A DNA stretch of 52,876 bases from Pseudoalteromonas sp. 0303 (lineage in GTDB: Bacteria > Pseudomonadota > Gammaproteobacteria > Enterobacterales > Alteromonadaceae), in NCBI RefSeq assembly GCF_013349995.1, contig NZ_JABVXF010000030.1:1-52876 (forward strand), in the 5' to 3' direction. The position numbers and the translations under genes are program-made. The notes below the pieces were generated by a model that saw nothing but the letters and a program-made list of their open reading frames with translations, ran no database searches and was not told the origin of the DNA. Every line of letters begins with the position of its first letter. Within the stretch, counting starts at the first letter, position 1. Shown here piece by piece: positions 8,338 through 15,107 of the stretch.

Positions 8338-8757
8338 TTATTTATATTCTTCGTATGCTCTTTTTAATAAAGAAAACACACCATCCCAACCAACAACAGC
8401 AGCCAATTTATCATTGCAGTCACCGCACAGGCCTTCCATATAACCGCAATCGTCAAAATCTACTTCACCGTTTTCGTCAGTGCAGCATTGAAAGTGATAA
8501 GCTTCATCACCCATTAAAACGACAGCGTTAAAAAAACCATCGTGTGAGCCATAATCGCCATAGTCATAGTTGAAGGTTATTTCCGCATCGACTTCAACAA
8601 TAACGCTGTCTACATCAAGACCCCATACGCAAAGTGCCTCATTTATTGCATCAGCATAAGAGCCTTTATGTGCCAAATTTAAAGCTTCTTCCTCGTTGAA
8701 AGCTGCCATGAAAAAGTCGTTATTATCAGGTTGCTTAAAAATGCTTAAAGTGTTCAT
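8338..8757 (-). CDS. Hypothetical acidic 139-aa protein
   Basis: Family not recognised. GGAA precedes the ATG. The protein is strongly acidic and carries clustered cysteines in its C-terminal half (FQCCTDENG, DDCGYMEG, LCGDCND), which might bind a metal. It is the first gene after the TATACACG palindrome at 8834-8855, so it is probably the first target of the KorA-like repressor encoded just upstream. Confidence 0.65.
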   Translation of the reverse strand: MNTLSIFKQPDNNDFFMAAFNEEEALNLAHKGSYADAINEALCVWGLDVDSVIVEVDAEITFNYDYGDYGSHDGFFNAVVLMGDEAYHFQCCTDENGEVDFDDCGYMEGLCGDCNDKLAAVVGWDGVFSLLKRAYEEYK

Positions 8758-8833
8758 TTCAAATTCCTTATTAGCCTTTAGTTTGATTAACTAAGCTGCC
8801 TGTGCGGCAGTAAACCCTTAACTTGAAACCAAG

Positions 8834-8855
8834 TATACACGCCTAGACGTGTATA
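8834..8855. promoter_or_regulatory. Palindromic operator TATACACG-N6-CGTGTATA
   Basis: A perfect 8-bp inverted repeat with a 6-bp centre (CCTAGA) lies between the KorA-like gene and the acidic gene at 8757. This is the expected place for a promoter operator that controls the leftward gene run. The KorA-like protein encoded next to it is the obvious candidate ligand; this is inference. Confidence 0.6.
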
Positions 8856-8862
8856 GCAAGCG

Positions 8863-9078
8863 TTAATTGTCGATAAAATACACTTTTTTTATTTCTTGGT
8901 TTGCTTCGCTATATCGCTTAACACCGTTGTTGACGGTATTAGGTTTTGTACCAAGCTTTGTTGCCGCTTCTGCTTGGCTTAAACCATCAACAAGTACCAG
9001 CTTGGCAGATTGAACCGCAAGGCTATTCATATCGCCTCGCATTAGCTTAACAAGCGTTTCTAATTGCTCTAATGTCAT
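8863..9078 (-). CDS. KorA/TrfB-like transcriptional repressor (71 aa)
   Basis: The segment LVLVDGLSQAEAATKLGTKPNTVNNGVKR is a helix-turn-helix of the KorA/TrfB type: in RK2 KorA the matching region also has VLVDG followed by a QAxxAxxLG turn. The protein is shorter than KorA (about 100 aa) and lacks its C-terminal dimerisation part. Its ATG directly follows the stop of the recombinase-like gene (TAAATG), so the two are co-transcribed. KorA proteins repress plasmid replication and maintenance genes; a suitable operator palindrome lies at 8834-8855. Confidence 0.7.
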   Translation of the reverse strand: MTLEQLETLVKLMRGDMNSLAVQSAKLVLVDGLSQAEAATKLGTKPNTVNNGVKRYSEANQEIKKVYFIDN

Positions 9079-9753
9079 TTAATGTCCTGTGACTTTAATG
9101 CGTGAATACACACCATTGATAGCGTCTGATAGCTGCAACAAGTTACCGTTATATTTATCTGTTACAACTTGCCGTGAGCTATACCCAAATAAATCAGCGA
9201 CCACACCATGATCAACATTTTTTGCTAAGTGAATGATTAGTGAGTCCTCAAATGTTTTCGCTGTAGCCCAATCAAGACCAGCTTTTTTGAGCAGCGTATT
9301 AACCTTGGTTCGCAGGTTCGTAGGCTGAATGTTAATGCCCGTTTTTACGGCTCGCTCGCTCATAGCAAAGCCGCTTAATCTGTCATTAAGTAAAGCTGGG
9401 GCGTATTTGCTAAACCCTCTAAAAGTATTCAGGTTGTGCCTGTATTCTGGCGGCAGGTCTTGCCGTTCGTACCAATCAAGATATTGTTCAAGCGCCTGAC
9501 AAAACACTTCTGGCACTTCGATTACTCGATCTTTTTTATTGCGACTAAAAGCCGATGGTAAAACCCACTTTCTGTAGACCTCGCCCTTATCGCTAATTAG
9601 CTGGTGCAAGCGCAGCAAATTGTGCTCAGTGAGCGACAAAGGAACATATGCGAGTTGGCTTACTAGGTATCTATCTTTAAGCTCATATTTACCCACACAG
9701 GCTTTATTAAAGAGTGAATCGATGTCGTTTTCAGTGAATATCTGCCTTAACAT
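9079..9753 (-). CDS. Degenerate tyrosine-recombinase-like protein (224 aa)
   Basis: The order of segments follows the catalytic domain of phage integrases: SLTEHNLLRL where the first active-site arginine belongs, the beta-hairpin lysine region (SRNKKDRVIEVP), a TFEDSLIIHLAKN segment in place of the H-x-x-R box, LFGYSSRQV in place of LGH, and TDKYNG with the nucleophile tyrosine. Both arginines and the box histidines are missing, so strand exchange is unlikely. It may bind DNA as a regulator or structural protein. It forms an operon with the KorA-like gene. Confidence 0.55.
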   Translation of the reverse strand: MLRQIFTENDIDSLFNKACVGKYELKDRYLVSQLAYVPLSLTEHNLLRLHQLISDKGEVYRKWVLPSAFSRNKKDRVIEVPEVFCQALEQYLDWYERQDLPPEYRHNLNTFRGFSKYAPALLNDRLSGFAMSERAVKTGINIQPTNLRTKVNTLLKKAGLDWATAKTFEDSLIIHLAKNVDHGVVADLFGYSSRQVVTDKYNGNLLQLSDAINGVYSRIKVTGH

Positions 9754-9794
9754 CTTTTAGTTGCATAGCCTTAATATTTGACAATGCAATATAG

Positions 9795-9815
9795 ATTACA
9801 CTATCACAGTGCAAT
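9795..9815. promoter_or_regulatory. Imperfect palindrome upstream of the recombinase-like operon
   Basis: ATTACACT and AGTGCAAT arms (one mismatch) are separated by 5 bp, 42 nt before the ATG at 9753. It could be an operator for autoregulation of the 9753-8863 operon. Confidence 0.4.
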
Positions 9816-9871
9816 AACAAGGCAATTCATGCAATACGGCATGGGTGTTGGAATATTGGCAGGGCGGGGAA

Positions 9872-9897
9872 ACAAAAAAGGCCGCTGTGCGACCTTG
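9872..9897 (-). terminator. Rho-independent terminator of the aca2-like operon
   Basis: On the minus strand AAGGTCGC and GCGGCCTT pair (one mismatch) around a 3-nt loop and are followed by six T. It lies immediately behind the stop at 9901. Confidence 0.7.
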
Positions 9898-9900
9898 GTT

Positions 9901-10119
9901 TTACTTCAAGCTGAATACTGAGATTGTTTGACCGAATGTGTGATCATGCTGCAGGCGCTCAAACTGGTTTATTTGCTTGATGTGCTTAGCGCGTAGCACT
10001 GGCGGCTGCTTCAAACCAGTATCTAACATTTGCACCGTGGACGCATTGCAAAAGAACCGTGTTTGCTCGGTTACTTCATACGTGCGAGCGCCTATTTTTA
10101 GAGAGAGCAAAACAGACAT
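9901..10119 (-). CDS. Hypothetical 72-aa protein in the aca2-like operon
   Basis: Family not recognised. Its ATG overlaps the stop of the Aca2-like gene (TAATG), so it is translationally coupled. The product is small and basic, with no membrane segment. Third and last gene before the terminator at 9872-9897. Confidence 0.6.
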   Translation of the reverse strand: MSVLLSLKIGARTYEVTEQTRFFCNASTVQMLDTGLKQPPVLRAKHIKQINQFERLQHDHTFGQTISVFSLK

Positions 10120-10607
10120 TAATCAACAATTCCTTTTCTTCTAAATATTTCTTGGACCTTGGCATCTTCAATTTGCTGCTCTGTTAAGCCGTTGAACCAT
10201 TTATAAATATATGACTCTTTGTTGACTGGTATATCTGCTTCTAAGCCAACCTCTCCACCCTCAGCAAAGAAGTGCGCTAACACGCTTTGATGTAAACGCC
10301 ACATAAGCTTGGTACAGTGCGGATAATCAACGACAAAAGCATCAAATGTGTGATAACACTTTAAAACTCCCACATCGCCTTGCTCATGCGTTTCTAGCAG
10401 TGTCTCATCTATTAGTTGGTTTCTTTGTGACAGTAGGCCATACATTTCATAATCAATATCTTTTGGCACTTGGCTACGACCAGATTCCCAATACTGCCAA
10501 GTGCGATTAGCCACCTTACCAACGAACTCAGCCGCTTCGCTCACATCAAGGTACAGCAACTTACGCAACGCCTGTAACTCAAAATTATTTAGTTTTTGCC
10601 AGCTCAT
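10119..10607 (-). CDS. aca2: Aca2-like HTH autoregulator (YdiL/DUF1870 family)
   Basis: The N-terminal 70 residues closely follow Aca2, the anti-CRISPR-associated repressor of phage ZF40: ELQALRKLLYLDVSEAAEF, then RTWQYWESGRSQVP and an EM-containing helix. This is the helix-turn-helix of the YdiL/Aca2 fold. The C-terminal part also matches the family's dimerisation domain (WRLHQSVLAHFFAEGG). Aca2 proteins repress acr-aca operons by binding promoter inverted repeats and can also bind the mRNA. Here the upstream gene is a small acidic unknown protein and the shared promoter region holds a 7+2+7 palindrome at 11135-11150. At 162 aa it is longer than ZF40 Aca2 (about 116 aa). The identification is by memory of the family, not by a search. 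Confidence 0.8.
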   Translation of the reverse strand: MSWQKLNNFELQALRKLLYLDVSEAAEFVGKVANRTWQYWESGRSQVPKDIDYEMYGLLSQRNQLIDETLLETHEQGDVGVLKCYHTFDAFVVDYPHCTKLMWRLHQSVLAHFFAEGGEVGLEADIPVNKESYIYKWFNGLTEQQIEDAKVQEIFRRKGIVD

Positions 10608-10620
10608 AAATGCCCCGCCT

Positions 10621-10642
10621 AAAAAGCGGTCGCAGCCGCTTT
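10621..10642 (-). terminator. Hairpin with T-run between candidate acr and aca2-like genes
   Basis: On the minus strand AAAGCGG and CCGCTTT pair perfectly around a 6-nt loop and are followed by five T in total. It sits in the 48-nt gap before the Aca2-like gene and could be a partial terminator that lowers regulator expression relative to the first gene. Confidence 0.55.
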
Positions 10643-10655
10643 GTTATAAATAAAA

Positions 10656-11078
10656 TTAAAAGTAAATACCGATGTACTTTGAAAAATCTAAGCCTGCTTT
10701 TACTGCAAGTTCACTATAAGTTGCACAGCTTTCGTTATTGTATAATGTAACACCGTTTCCGTAGCTATCTTGAAAAACAATATCGCCACAATCTTTCACT
10801 AACGCATCTGCATTAATGATTACGTATTCATCTGCATACCATTCAACAGTATCTAGTGCTGTATCAAAGTCTGCTAAAACCTTGATAGATTCTTCGATGC
10901 GAACGATACAGCTGCCATCAGAAAAAATAGAAACTTCACCTTCACTTAATTCGTGATTATGAACAACGGCAGTTTCAACAAGCTCTAAATATTTATCAAC
11001 ATCATCTAAAACTGTCTTAGAAAATAGTAGAGCCGGGTTTGAGTTTAGGAATTGCTGTGCTTGATTTGATGTAGTCAT
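10656..11078 (-). CDS. Acidic 140-aa protein, candidate anti-CRISPR (position-based)
   Basis: Family not recognised. I chose the ATG at 11078 because AGAGAG lies 7 nt upstream; a longer frame begins at 11111 inside the regulatory region. The protein is strongly acidic throughout, which would suit a DNA mimic, and has no signal peptide or membrane segment. It is the first gene of an operon with an Aca2-like regulator and shares the operator-bearing promoter. In known acr-aca operons this is the position of the anti-CRISPR gene. That is the only evidence for the role; the sequence resembles no anti-CRISPR I can name. Confidence 0.6.
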   Translation of the reverse strand: MTTSNQAQQFLNSNPALLFSKTVLDDVDKYLELVETAVVHNHELSEGEVSIFSDGSCIVRIEESIKVLADFDTALDTVEWYADEYVIINADALVKDCGDIVFQDSYGNGVTLYNNESCATYSELAVKAGLDFSKYIGIYF

Positions 11079-11100
11079 TTTAAATCTCTCTTTAGAGTGG

Positions 11101-11150
11101 CTTCGCACCATTGCGTAAGCTCTGAGCTTATCGTGTTCGCATTTGCGAAC
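11101..11150 (-). promoter_or_regulatory. Operator region of the aca2-like operon
   Basis: Three palindromes are packed upstream of the candidate acr gene. GTTCGCA-TT-TGCGAAC (11135-11150) is a perfect 7+2+7 repeat. TAAGCTC-T-GAGCTTA (11116-11130) is a perfect 7+1+7 repeat. TTCGCA-CCA-TTGCG (11102-11115) resembles the first one loosely and would form a hairpin in the 5' leader. A TTGCAT -35-like hexamer on the minus strand (11157-11152) and a GATAAG-like -10 would place the first palindrome inside the promoter. The Aca2-like protein is the likely ligand. Confidence 0.65.
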
Positions 11151-11335
11151 AAATGCAAGTTATTTTTTAAACTTTTTTCACTTTTTTATTCAGTAGGATT
11201 TTTGCCCAGTGCTACACAGAGGAAAAAGCCAATGCTGGAATAGTGGGAATCAAAGCCTTCAATGTTACACCTGCAACACTACAAGCAATGAAATCTATTT
11301 AATTTTCACTCATGTTTCACAAAATGATGTGGGGG

Positions 11336-11371
11336 TCTTTTTCTGCAGTGGATTTTCATATGTGCTAGTTT
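11336..11371 (+). promoter_or_regulatory. Family-1 promoter, 20-bp spacer variant
   Basis: Box TCTTTTTCTG, 20-bp spacer, -10 TAGTTT. The -10 and spacing are weaker than in most members. It lies 29 nt before the ATG at 11401 and supports that frame as a real gene. Confidence 0.4.
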
Positions 11372-11400
11372 GTATGTCCGGTCATATTTTATGGTTAATT

Positions 11401-11862
11401 ATGGAACAGATTTTAAATCAAGATGAGTACAATTTGTGTACATTGGATACGTGCTTATTGGTCGAAACGAATGCTCAATTCGTGAGTAACGAAGAACCTT
11501 TCTTTATGAATGGAGGCGAGTTGCTTAATGTCGGTGACAAATTCACACGCATAGATAAAAAAGGAAGTGCAGGCAATCCACCTCTTCATCTGGCCGATGG
11601 TTGGTATCAGCAGTACAACGGTTGCATTGACGTTCTCGGTTACAACTCGCTTCAACCTAAAGATACCATTACACGATTGCTTTTATTTAGCGCATATCAG
11701 ATTGGCACAGGGGCGTGTGCGTTACAAAAAAGAGAGAGTAAATTTACTTTTCAATCAATTTGCTATATTAAAATTCGCAACTCTTTGTTTTACTACAACT
11801 CTTGTAATAGCAGCAGAGTTATAGCGTGTAACTCAATTGAGAGGTACCTTGGAAAGTGTTAG
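11401..11862 (+). CDS. Hypothetical 153-aa protein
   Basis: Family not recognised. The first 95 residues look like a genuine protein (ordered mix of hydrophobic and charged residues, for example GGELLNVGDKFTRID and HLADGWYQQYNG). The last 50 residues are cysteine- and asparagine-rich and look less natural, so a frameshift near 11690 is possible. No good ribosome binding site precedes the ATG; the upstream family-1 promoter is the best support. The stop overlaps the next gene. Confidence 0.4.
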   Translation: MEQILNQDEYNLCTLDTCLLVETNAQFVSNEEPFFMNGGELLNVGDKFTRIDKKGSAGNPPLHLADGWYQQYNGCIDVLGYNSLQPKDTITRLLLFSAYQIGTGACALQKRESKFTFQSICYIKIRNSLFYYNSCNSSRVIACNSIERYLGKC

Positions 11863-12251
11863 TTAATAAATCTAAATCTCAGCAACAACCAATTTCAGAC
11901 ATGTCCAACACTGTAAAGTTTATTGAAAATAAATCACTCAATAAAATCATCTGGTTCGTGTTTGATAGTGAGTGCGAGGCAGATGGCTATTGTCAGGTTG
12001 GCTTAAAATTAAAGGTCTGTGTGAAGGGAGTTATGAAAGATGTGCATTACGTAGATATCGTCCAAGATTTAAGTTACATGATTGAAATACTGACAGAGGC
12101 ACTTCGCATCAGTGAGAAAAACAATCCGCATGATAATGCAACTTATCAGCGCGGAATTGATGCATTATCAAATTGGGAGTTCAACAATAAAGCGCGATTT
12201 GACACCCCACAGCTTCTCACGCCACTTGGCTTCAATGCGTTAAAAAATTAA
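11856..12251 (+). CDS. Hypothetical 131-aa protein upstream of tus-like gene
   Basis: Family not recognised. A GTG start at 11856 has GGAAA just upstream; an ATG at 11901 is the alternative. The protein is soluble and mixed in charge (NKIIWFVFDSECEADGYCQ). It ends 11 nt before the Tus-like gene, so the two are probably co-transcribed. Confidence 0.55.
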   Translation: MLVNKSKSQQQPISDMSNTVKFIENKSLNKIIWFVFDSECEADGYCQVGLKLKVCVKGVMKDVHYVDIVQDLSYMIEILTEALRISEKNNPHDNATYQRGIDALSNWEFNNKARFDTPQLLTPLGFNALKN

Positions 12252-12262
12252 GGAAGGCTACC

Positions 12263-13165
12263 ATGGATTTATCTTTGAGATTGGAACTAGACTGCTTATA
12301 CAGCAACATTGAATCAAGCATTGCATTACTTACCTCATCTCTAATGAAAGACAGTGTGGTTGATAAGTATTGTGTGTACAAAGTGGAAAAAAAGCGTGGA
12401 GCAAGAGTGGTAGAGCAAATTACATCAATGCGAACTGCAGCTGATGTGTTTTCCGATTTTGAATGTATATCCCCTGATAACAGTAAAGAAACATCTATTT
12501 ATCCTGGCTACTTTGCGTTAAAACAGGATGGACCTATCGATGAGATCAGCTCTATTGTTTCCTTGATAAATGAGAATAAACGTTCACTTAAGTCATTTTT
12601 GGATAAGCACAACAAGCCAAAAGAAGTGCACTTGAGTTCAGGCCCACAAGTAAAGCTTAATCCTTTAATGTTTGAGGCCCACCCAATGAAAAATCCTAGC
12701 CAGATTTTTAGGGAAATAAGAATGTTTAATAGTCATGCGCGAATGCTACATATGAAATGGACTAGAAAGCAGCGCTATGACAAGCACTCAATTGATTCAG
12801 CTCTTCGCATAATTGCATATAACTTTGATAAGCCACCGGTGCTAAAGTACAGCACTAGCCAGTGGCAAACGAAATTAATAGAACTTAAAGCGCACCTAGA
12901 ATGCTTACCTGTAAACACTGAGATCAAGCGCATCAAGCCATCACCATCCATCCCGCAGGTTGGAGTTAAATTTGACGGCTCAGCATCATGGAATAAATTT
13001 CATGGCTCGTTGCCATTAATGTTCATAACAGACGGCTCTTTAAATGTAACAGCTGGCCTAACAGATTTACTTGATGGAATGGTTATCGATAATGAAAAAT
13101 TACTTGATCTTGGCTGGGTTCCTTTGTGTGAGGAGCTAGGTTTTTATTTAAGAAGCTCTCATTGA
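12263..13165 (+). CDS. tus: Tus-like DNA replication terminus site-binding protein
   Basis: 300 aa, close to the 309 aa of E. coli Tus. Collinear resemblance runs the whole length: PGYFALKQDG against Tus PGVLCYQVDN; MKWTRKQRYDKHSIDSAL against the GWANKHIIKNLH region; SQWQTKLIELKAHLECLPVN against [20 protein letters not shown]; then KRIKPSPSIPQVGVKF against IKRPVKVQPIARVWY, the interdomain DNA-contacting beta strands. Tus binds Ter sites and blocks DnaB helicase from one side. A plasmid copy could shape fork traffic between two origins or from the host. AAGGA precedes the ATG. I found no convincing Ter site by eye. Confidence 0.7.
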   Translation: MDLSLRLELDCLYSNIESSIALLTSSLMKDSVVDKYCVYKVEKKRGARVVEQITSMRTAADVFSDFECISPDNSKETSIYPGYFALKQDGPIDEISSIVSLINENKRSLKSFLDKHNKPKEVHLSSGPQVKLNPLMFEAHPMKNPSQIFREIRMFNSHARMLHMKWTRKQRYDKHSIDSALRIIAYNFDKPPVLKYSTSQWQTKLIELKAHLECLPVNTEIKRIKPSPSIPQVGVKFDGSASWNKFHGSLPLMFITDGSLNVTAGLTDLLDGMVIDNEKLLDLGWVPLCEELGFYLRSSH

Positions 13166-13215
13166 TTTAATTTAGAGCATTTATAGTTGTCGCTCGTACA
13201 AAACGACTGTGAGTT

Positions 13216-13251
13216 ACTTATTATGATGGCTTCATAAATATTATGTATCTT
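13216..13251 (+). promoter_or_regulatory. Family-1 promoter, 20-bp spacer variant, for the MTase
   Basis: Box ACTTATTATG, 20-bp spacer, -10 TATCTT, 28 nt before the MTase start at 13280. The box is the same variant as at 38256. Confidence 0.45.
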
Positions 13252-13279
13252 TGTTACATAATTACTTGGAGTGCTATCA

Positions 13280-14500
13280 ATGAAAAAATTAGATTTATAT
13301 ACTGGCCTTGGTGGTTTTGTTGTTGCGGGTGATCGAGTCGGGATAAGTACAATTTTTACTTCTGAAATAGATACCTTCAACTGCAAGTTAATTGAGCAAA
13401 AACTTGAGCTTGAAAACGCTGGCGATGTTAAGAATGTCTGCGTATCAGAGCAGAGCCATCCATACAGCGACCTGATAGAGCGTGAGGACTTTGTGCCATG
13501 CGAGAAATATGGATTTAGTTCGCTATGTATTGAAGATTTTTACGAGGGTGTTATTGAATTCCCTGATATCATTACGGGTGGTTTTCCCTGTCAAAATGTT
13601 TCACAAGCTAACTTAGCTGGCTCTAACGCTGGTATTGAAGGTGAATCATCTTCGTTAGTTGAAGAGCAGTTAAGAATAATTTCAGCCCTTGAGCCTAAAT
13701 ACTGTGTGTTTGAGAATGCGAAAAATCTTGTAAACAGAGGTTTAGATAGGATTTTAGCGCAACTAGAAAGTTTAGGTTACGAAGCGCAATGGGGAACTGT
13801 GTCTGCTACTGCTTTTGGCTACCCACATTATAGACACCGTACTTTTCTTGTAGCTTACTTACCATCTACTAACGTAGGGAAGCTAGGAATTGATATATTT
13901 AATTCAATGAAGCGATACACTGTTAAATATGGTGAGTTCAAACTCCCCCTCCCTCACGAAGATGAAATATGGATAAAGGACTTCGCAACCGTTAAGGTGC
14001 CACGTTCAATTAAATACAGAACGAAGCGAATCAACTCACTCGGTAATGCGATTATCCCAGATATTGCAGAAGCTATATTTAACGTCCTGCTTGATGCTGA
14101 AAATGAAGCTATATCAAAGTTAAAACTGATAACTCTCGATGATGCTTATAAAAAGTCAGAAATTTCAAACATTAACAACAGTAACAGTAAAAACAAATAC
14201 GGCTATATAAAAATGGCGGATGCAGGTTGTTTGAGAGGTCGTTATCTTTATGAGTCTGAATGTAGAGACACTTTGCTAAATCCAACAAACAATGAGTTTA
14301 AGGGGTTGTATTCAACTTTAATTGCGAAAGATGGTAATAATAATTTTACGTGCAAAAGCCGTTTAACAAGACCTGGCAAACTTGGTGGTTTAGTGGGTTC
14401 TATTATGTCTCTTGGTGTAAATGAGGGTGGTCTCGATCCTAATTTCTGCGAGTGGATGATGGGCTATGACTTAGATTATACACTTCTAGCTTTGTCGTGA
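13280..14500 (+). CDS. C5-cytosine DNA methyltransferase, permuted motif order
   Basis: 406 aa from the ATG at 13280, which has GGAG 9 nt upstream. Motif I is LDLYTGLGGF, motif IV GGFPCQNVS with catalytic Cys104, motif VI FENAK (EN present, the usual V is A), motif VIII YPHYRHRTF. Motif X (INSLGNAIIPDIAEAI) is at about 251-266, but the LDPNFCEWMMG element, which in phage-type MTases precedes motif X, comes at the very C-terminus behind a 140-aa extension. The target-recognition part therefore seems to follow motif X. It would methylate the plasmid DNA. No restriction enzyme gene is adjacent, so it is an orphan. Confidence 0.85.
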   Translation: MKKLDLYTGLGGFVVAGDRVGISTIFTSEIDTFNCKLIEQKLELENAGDVKNVCVSEQSHPYSDLIEREDFVPCEKYGFSSLCIEDFYEGVIEFPDIITGGFPCQNVSQANLAGSNAGIEGESSSLVEEQLRIISALEPKYCVFENAKNLVNRGLDRILAQLESLGYEAQWGTVSATAFGYPHYRHRTFLVAYLPSTNVGKLGIDIFNSMKRYTVKYGEFKLPLPHEDEIWIKDFATVKVPRSIKYRTKRINSLGNAIIPDIAEAIFNVLLDAENEAISKLKLITLDDAYKKSEISNINNSNSKNKYGYIKMADAGCLRGRYLYESECRDTLLNPTNNEFKGLYSTLIAKDGNNNFTCKSRLTRPGKLGGLVGSIMSLGVNEGGLDPNFCEWMMGYDLDYTLLALS

Positions 14501-14576
14501 GCTCCAATCATACCCATATTTCAAATATGTTTTATGGCCAGAGGTTGACCTGAAAAAGTATTTTGACTCAGTGATT

Positions 14577-15030
14577 TTATTCTAAAACACTTTTAACCAA
14601 TGTCATCTGATCCCCTTCTGGCTCTGGGTTCTGCTTATTAATGAAGTTTAGCAATTTTGTTTTACTAATATCGAGTGAGTAGGCATCTTGAGATTTCGTA
14701 TTTCTATAAACAGGCGCCATTTCAATGGGCGAATGCGCCTTCACAGCATAACTAAAAAACTCCAAAGATTCTGAGCGTGAAAACTCTCCGTTTTGCATAC
14801 TTTTAATTGCTAAATCCAACAAATGAGCGTCATCATACCGTTCAAGCTGCAACAGTATTGATTCATAGTTATGCCCAGTCACCTCTATATAATCATCTGA
14901 AACTTCCCCATATAAAACAATTGATGCGGTAAGGAATAAACTACTTAATGCTATTGTTTTTAGCGATGTATTATTTGCTGTCACTTTAAAATTAGTCCAA
15001 TTTCCAAACAGGTGTAAATTTAGGAGATGT
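14577..15030 (-). pseudogene. 3' part of a membrane-protein gene split by the IS1111-type element
   Basis: Reading leftward from the IS boundary, the frame encodes a hydrophobic helix (LKTIALSSLFLTASIVLYG) and then about 115 soluble residues ending at 14577. The 5' part of the same gene is on the other side of the element at 16376-16459. Removing the IS and joining around the terminal bases restores one frame. A secondary GTG start at KVTANN could still give a shorter product. Family not recognised. Confidence 0.6.
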
Positions 15031-15107
15031 ATGGACTCCTCCCCCAAATGGGGTGAGTACGGTATAAAGAGATTGGACAATTACTTTTACCAATAAGGAA
15101 TCCATAC

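Noticed and set aside
9079..9753. Recombinase-like gene as a protelomerase for hairpin ends
   Set aside because: It is about a third of protelomerase length and has lost the catalytic arginines, so it cannot explain the terminal repeats.
11112..11340. Frame opening at 11209 as the start of the 11401 gene
   Set aside because: The first 64 codons are cysteine-rich and run through the family-1 promoter at 11336; the start at 11401 fits the promoter.
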